A program made the translations under genes and the position numbers. Below, one piece after another: positions 5,452 through 5,745 of a stretch of 5,745 bases of DNA. The first letter of the stretch is position 1, and every line of letters begins with the position of its first letter. The notes under the pieces are model-generated. The model did no database searches. It worked only from the letters and a program-made list of their open reading frames with translations, and was not told where the DNA came from. The DNA comes from Alphaproteobacteria bacterium UBA2954 (lineage in GTDB: Bacteria > Pseudomonadota > Alphaproteobacteria > Puniceispirillales > Puniceispirillaceae), in assembly GCA_002348585.1 (NCBI GenBank), contig DEBO01000072.1:41891-47635 (forward strand). Direction: 5' to 3'.

Positions 5452-5745
5452 ATGATACTTGTTAGATCACTTCTATTCAATCTCGTGTTTTATCTCAGCA
5501 CAGTCTTCCTCACTGTATGCTTGCTGCCATGCCTGTTGCGGAGGGAATGGACACAGGCAGCAGGGAAATTCTGGGGCTGGTTTACAGCCTGTCTTCTAAA
5601 TATTGTTGGGCTCCATCATGAAATACGGGGCGATGCCCAGAAGACAAAGCAGGTCATTTATGCTGCGAAACACCAGTCTGCTCGGGAAACATTGGTATTA
5701 TATTGGGAATTGGATGCGCCGGTTATAGTGCTTAAGCGTGAATTA
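5452..5745 (+). CDS. plsC: 1-acyl-sn-glycerol-3-phosphate acyltransferase PlsC, N-terminal part
   Basis: PlsC adds the second acyl chain to lysophosphatidic acid, making phosphatidic acid at the inner membrane. The first 98 residues are visible and the frame runs off the window. A hydrophobic N-terminal segment (about 2-28, LLFNLVFYLSTVFLTVCLL) should anchor the protein. A tryptophan-rich stretch (WGWF) and HHEIRGD (55-61) lead to the acyltransferase active site AKHQSARETL (72-81). His74 and Glu79 occupy the HX4D spacing, so the usual Asp is Glu here, as I recall for some alphaproteobacterial relatives. VIVLKREL at 91-98 matches the substrate-binding strand FVxKxEL. The start ATG 5452 gives the typical short lead; no clear ribosome binding site precedes it. 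Acceptor and acyl-chain specificity cannot be judged from this part. Confidence 0.9.
   Translation, partial: MILVRSLLFNLVFYLSTVFLTVCLLPCLLRREWTQAAGKFWGWFTACLLNIVGLHHEIRGDAQKTKQVIYAAKHQSARETLVLYWELDAPVIVLKREL

Overview
The window looks like part of an alphaproteobacterial chromosome of moderate GC content. The evidence is the rsmH/mraZ protein style, an A-type RNase P RNA, a PlsC with a KHQSA-type active site, and a standalone CPLPVLK-type TusA protein. A marine group such as SAR116 would fit, but that is an inference from general impression and not a computed placement. No mobile element, CRISPR array, tRNA or defence system is visible. The genes present are ordinary housekeeping genes.

Left part (1-990, minus strand): the start of a division/cell-wall (dcw) cluster. 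mraZ runs into rsmH with a one-base stop/start overlap, and rsmH leaves the window at base 1. Upstream of mraZ lies a striking array of TGGG-like boxes spaced exactly 10 bp apart, which matches the known MraZ operator pattern and is longer than the three or four boxes usually described.

Middle gap (about 991-1581): no convincing protein gene. It is AT-rich near mraZ, then holds several nested or long inverted repeats (1183-1320, 1362-1397, 1413-1478) and an 11-bp tandem repeat. A structured RNA or a decayed element is possible, but neither is shown.

Centre (1582-4636, minus strand): rnpB, the RNase P RNA, follows a likely djlA-uup operon. djlA encodes a membrane-anchored J-domain co-chaperone and uup an ABC-F ATPase. 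The rnpB promoter appears to begin one base after the uup stop codon.

Right part (4637-5745): tusA (plus) is divergent from djlA and convergent with a small conserved-looking protein of unknown function (minus). That protein is in turn divergent from plsC (plus), which is cut by the window end. The genes serve division control, 16S rRNA methylation, tRNA 5' maturation, ribosome-associated ATPase function, protein folding, sulfur relay and phospholipid synthesis. They share no single pathway.
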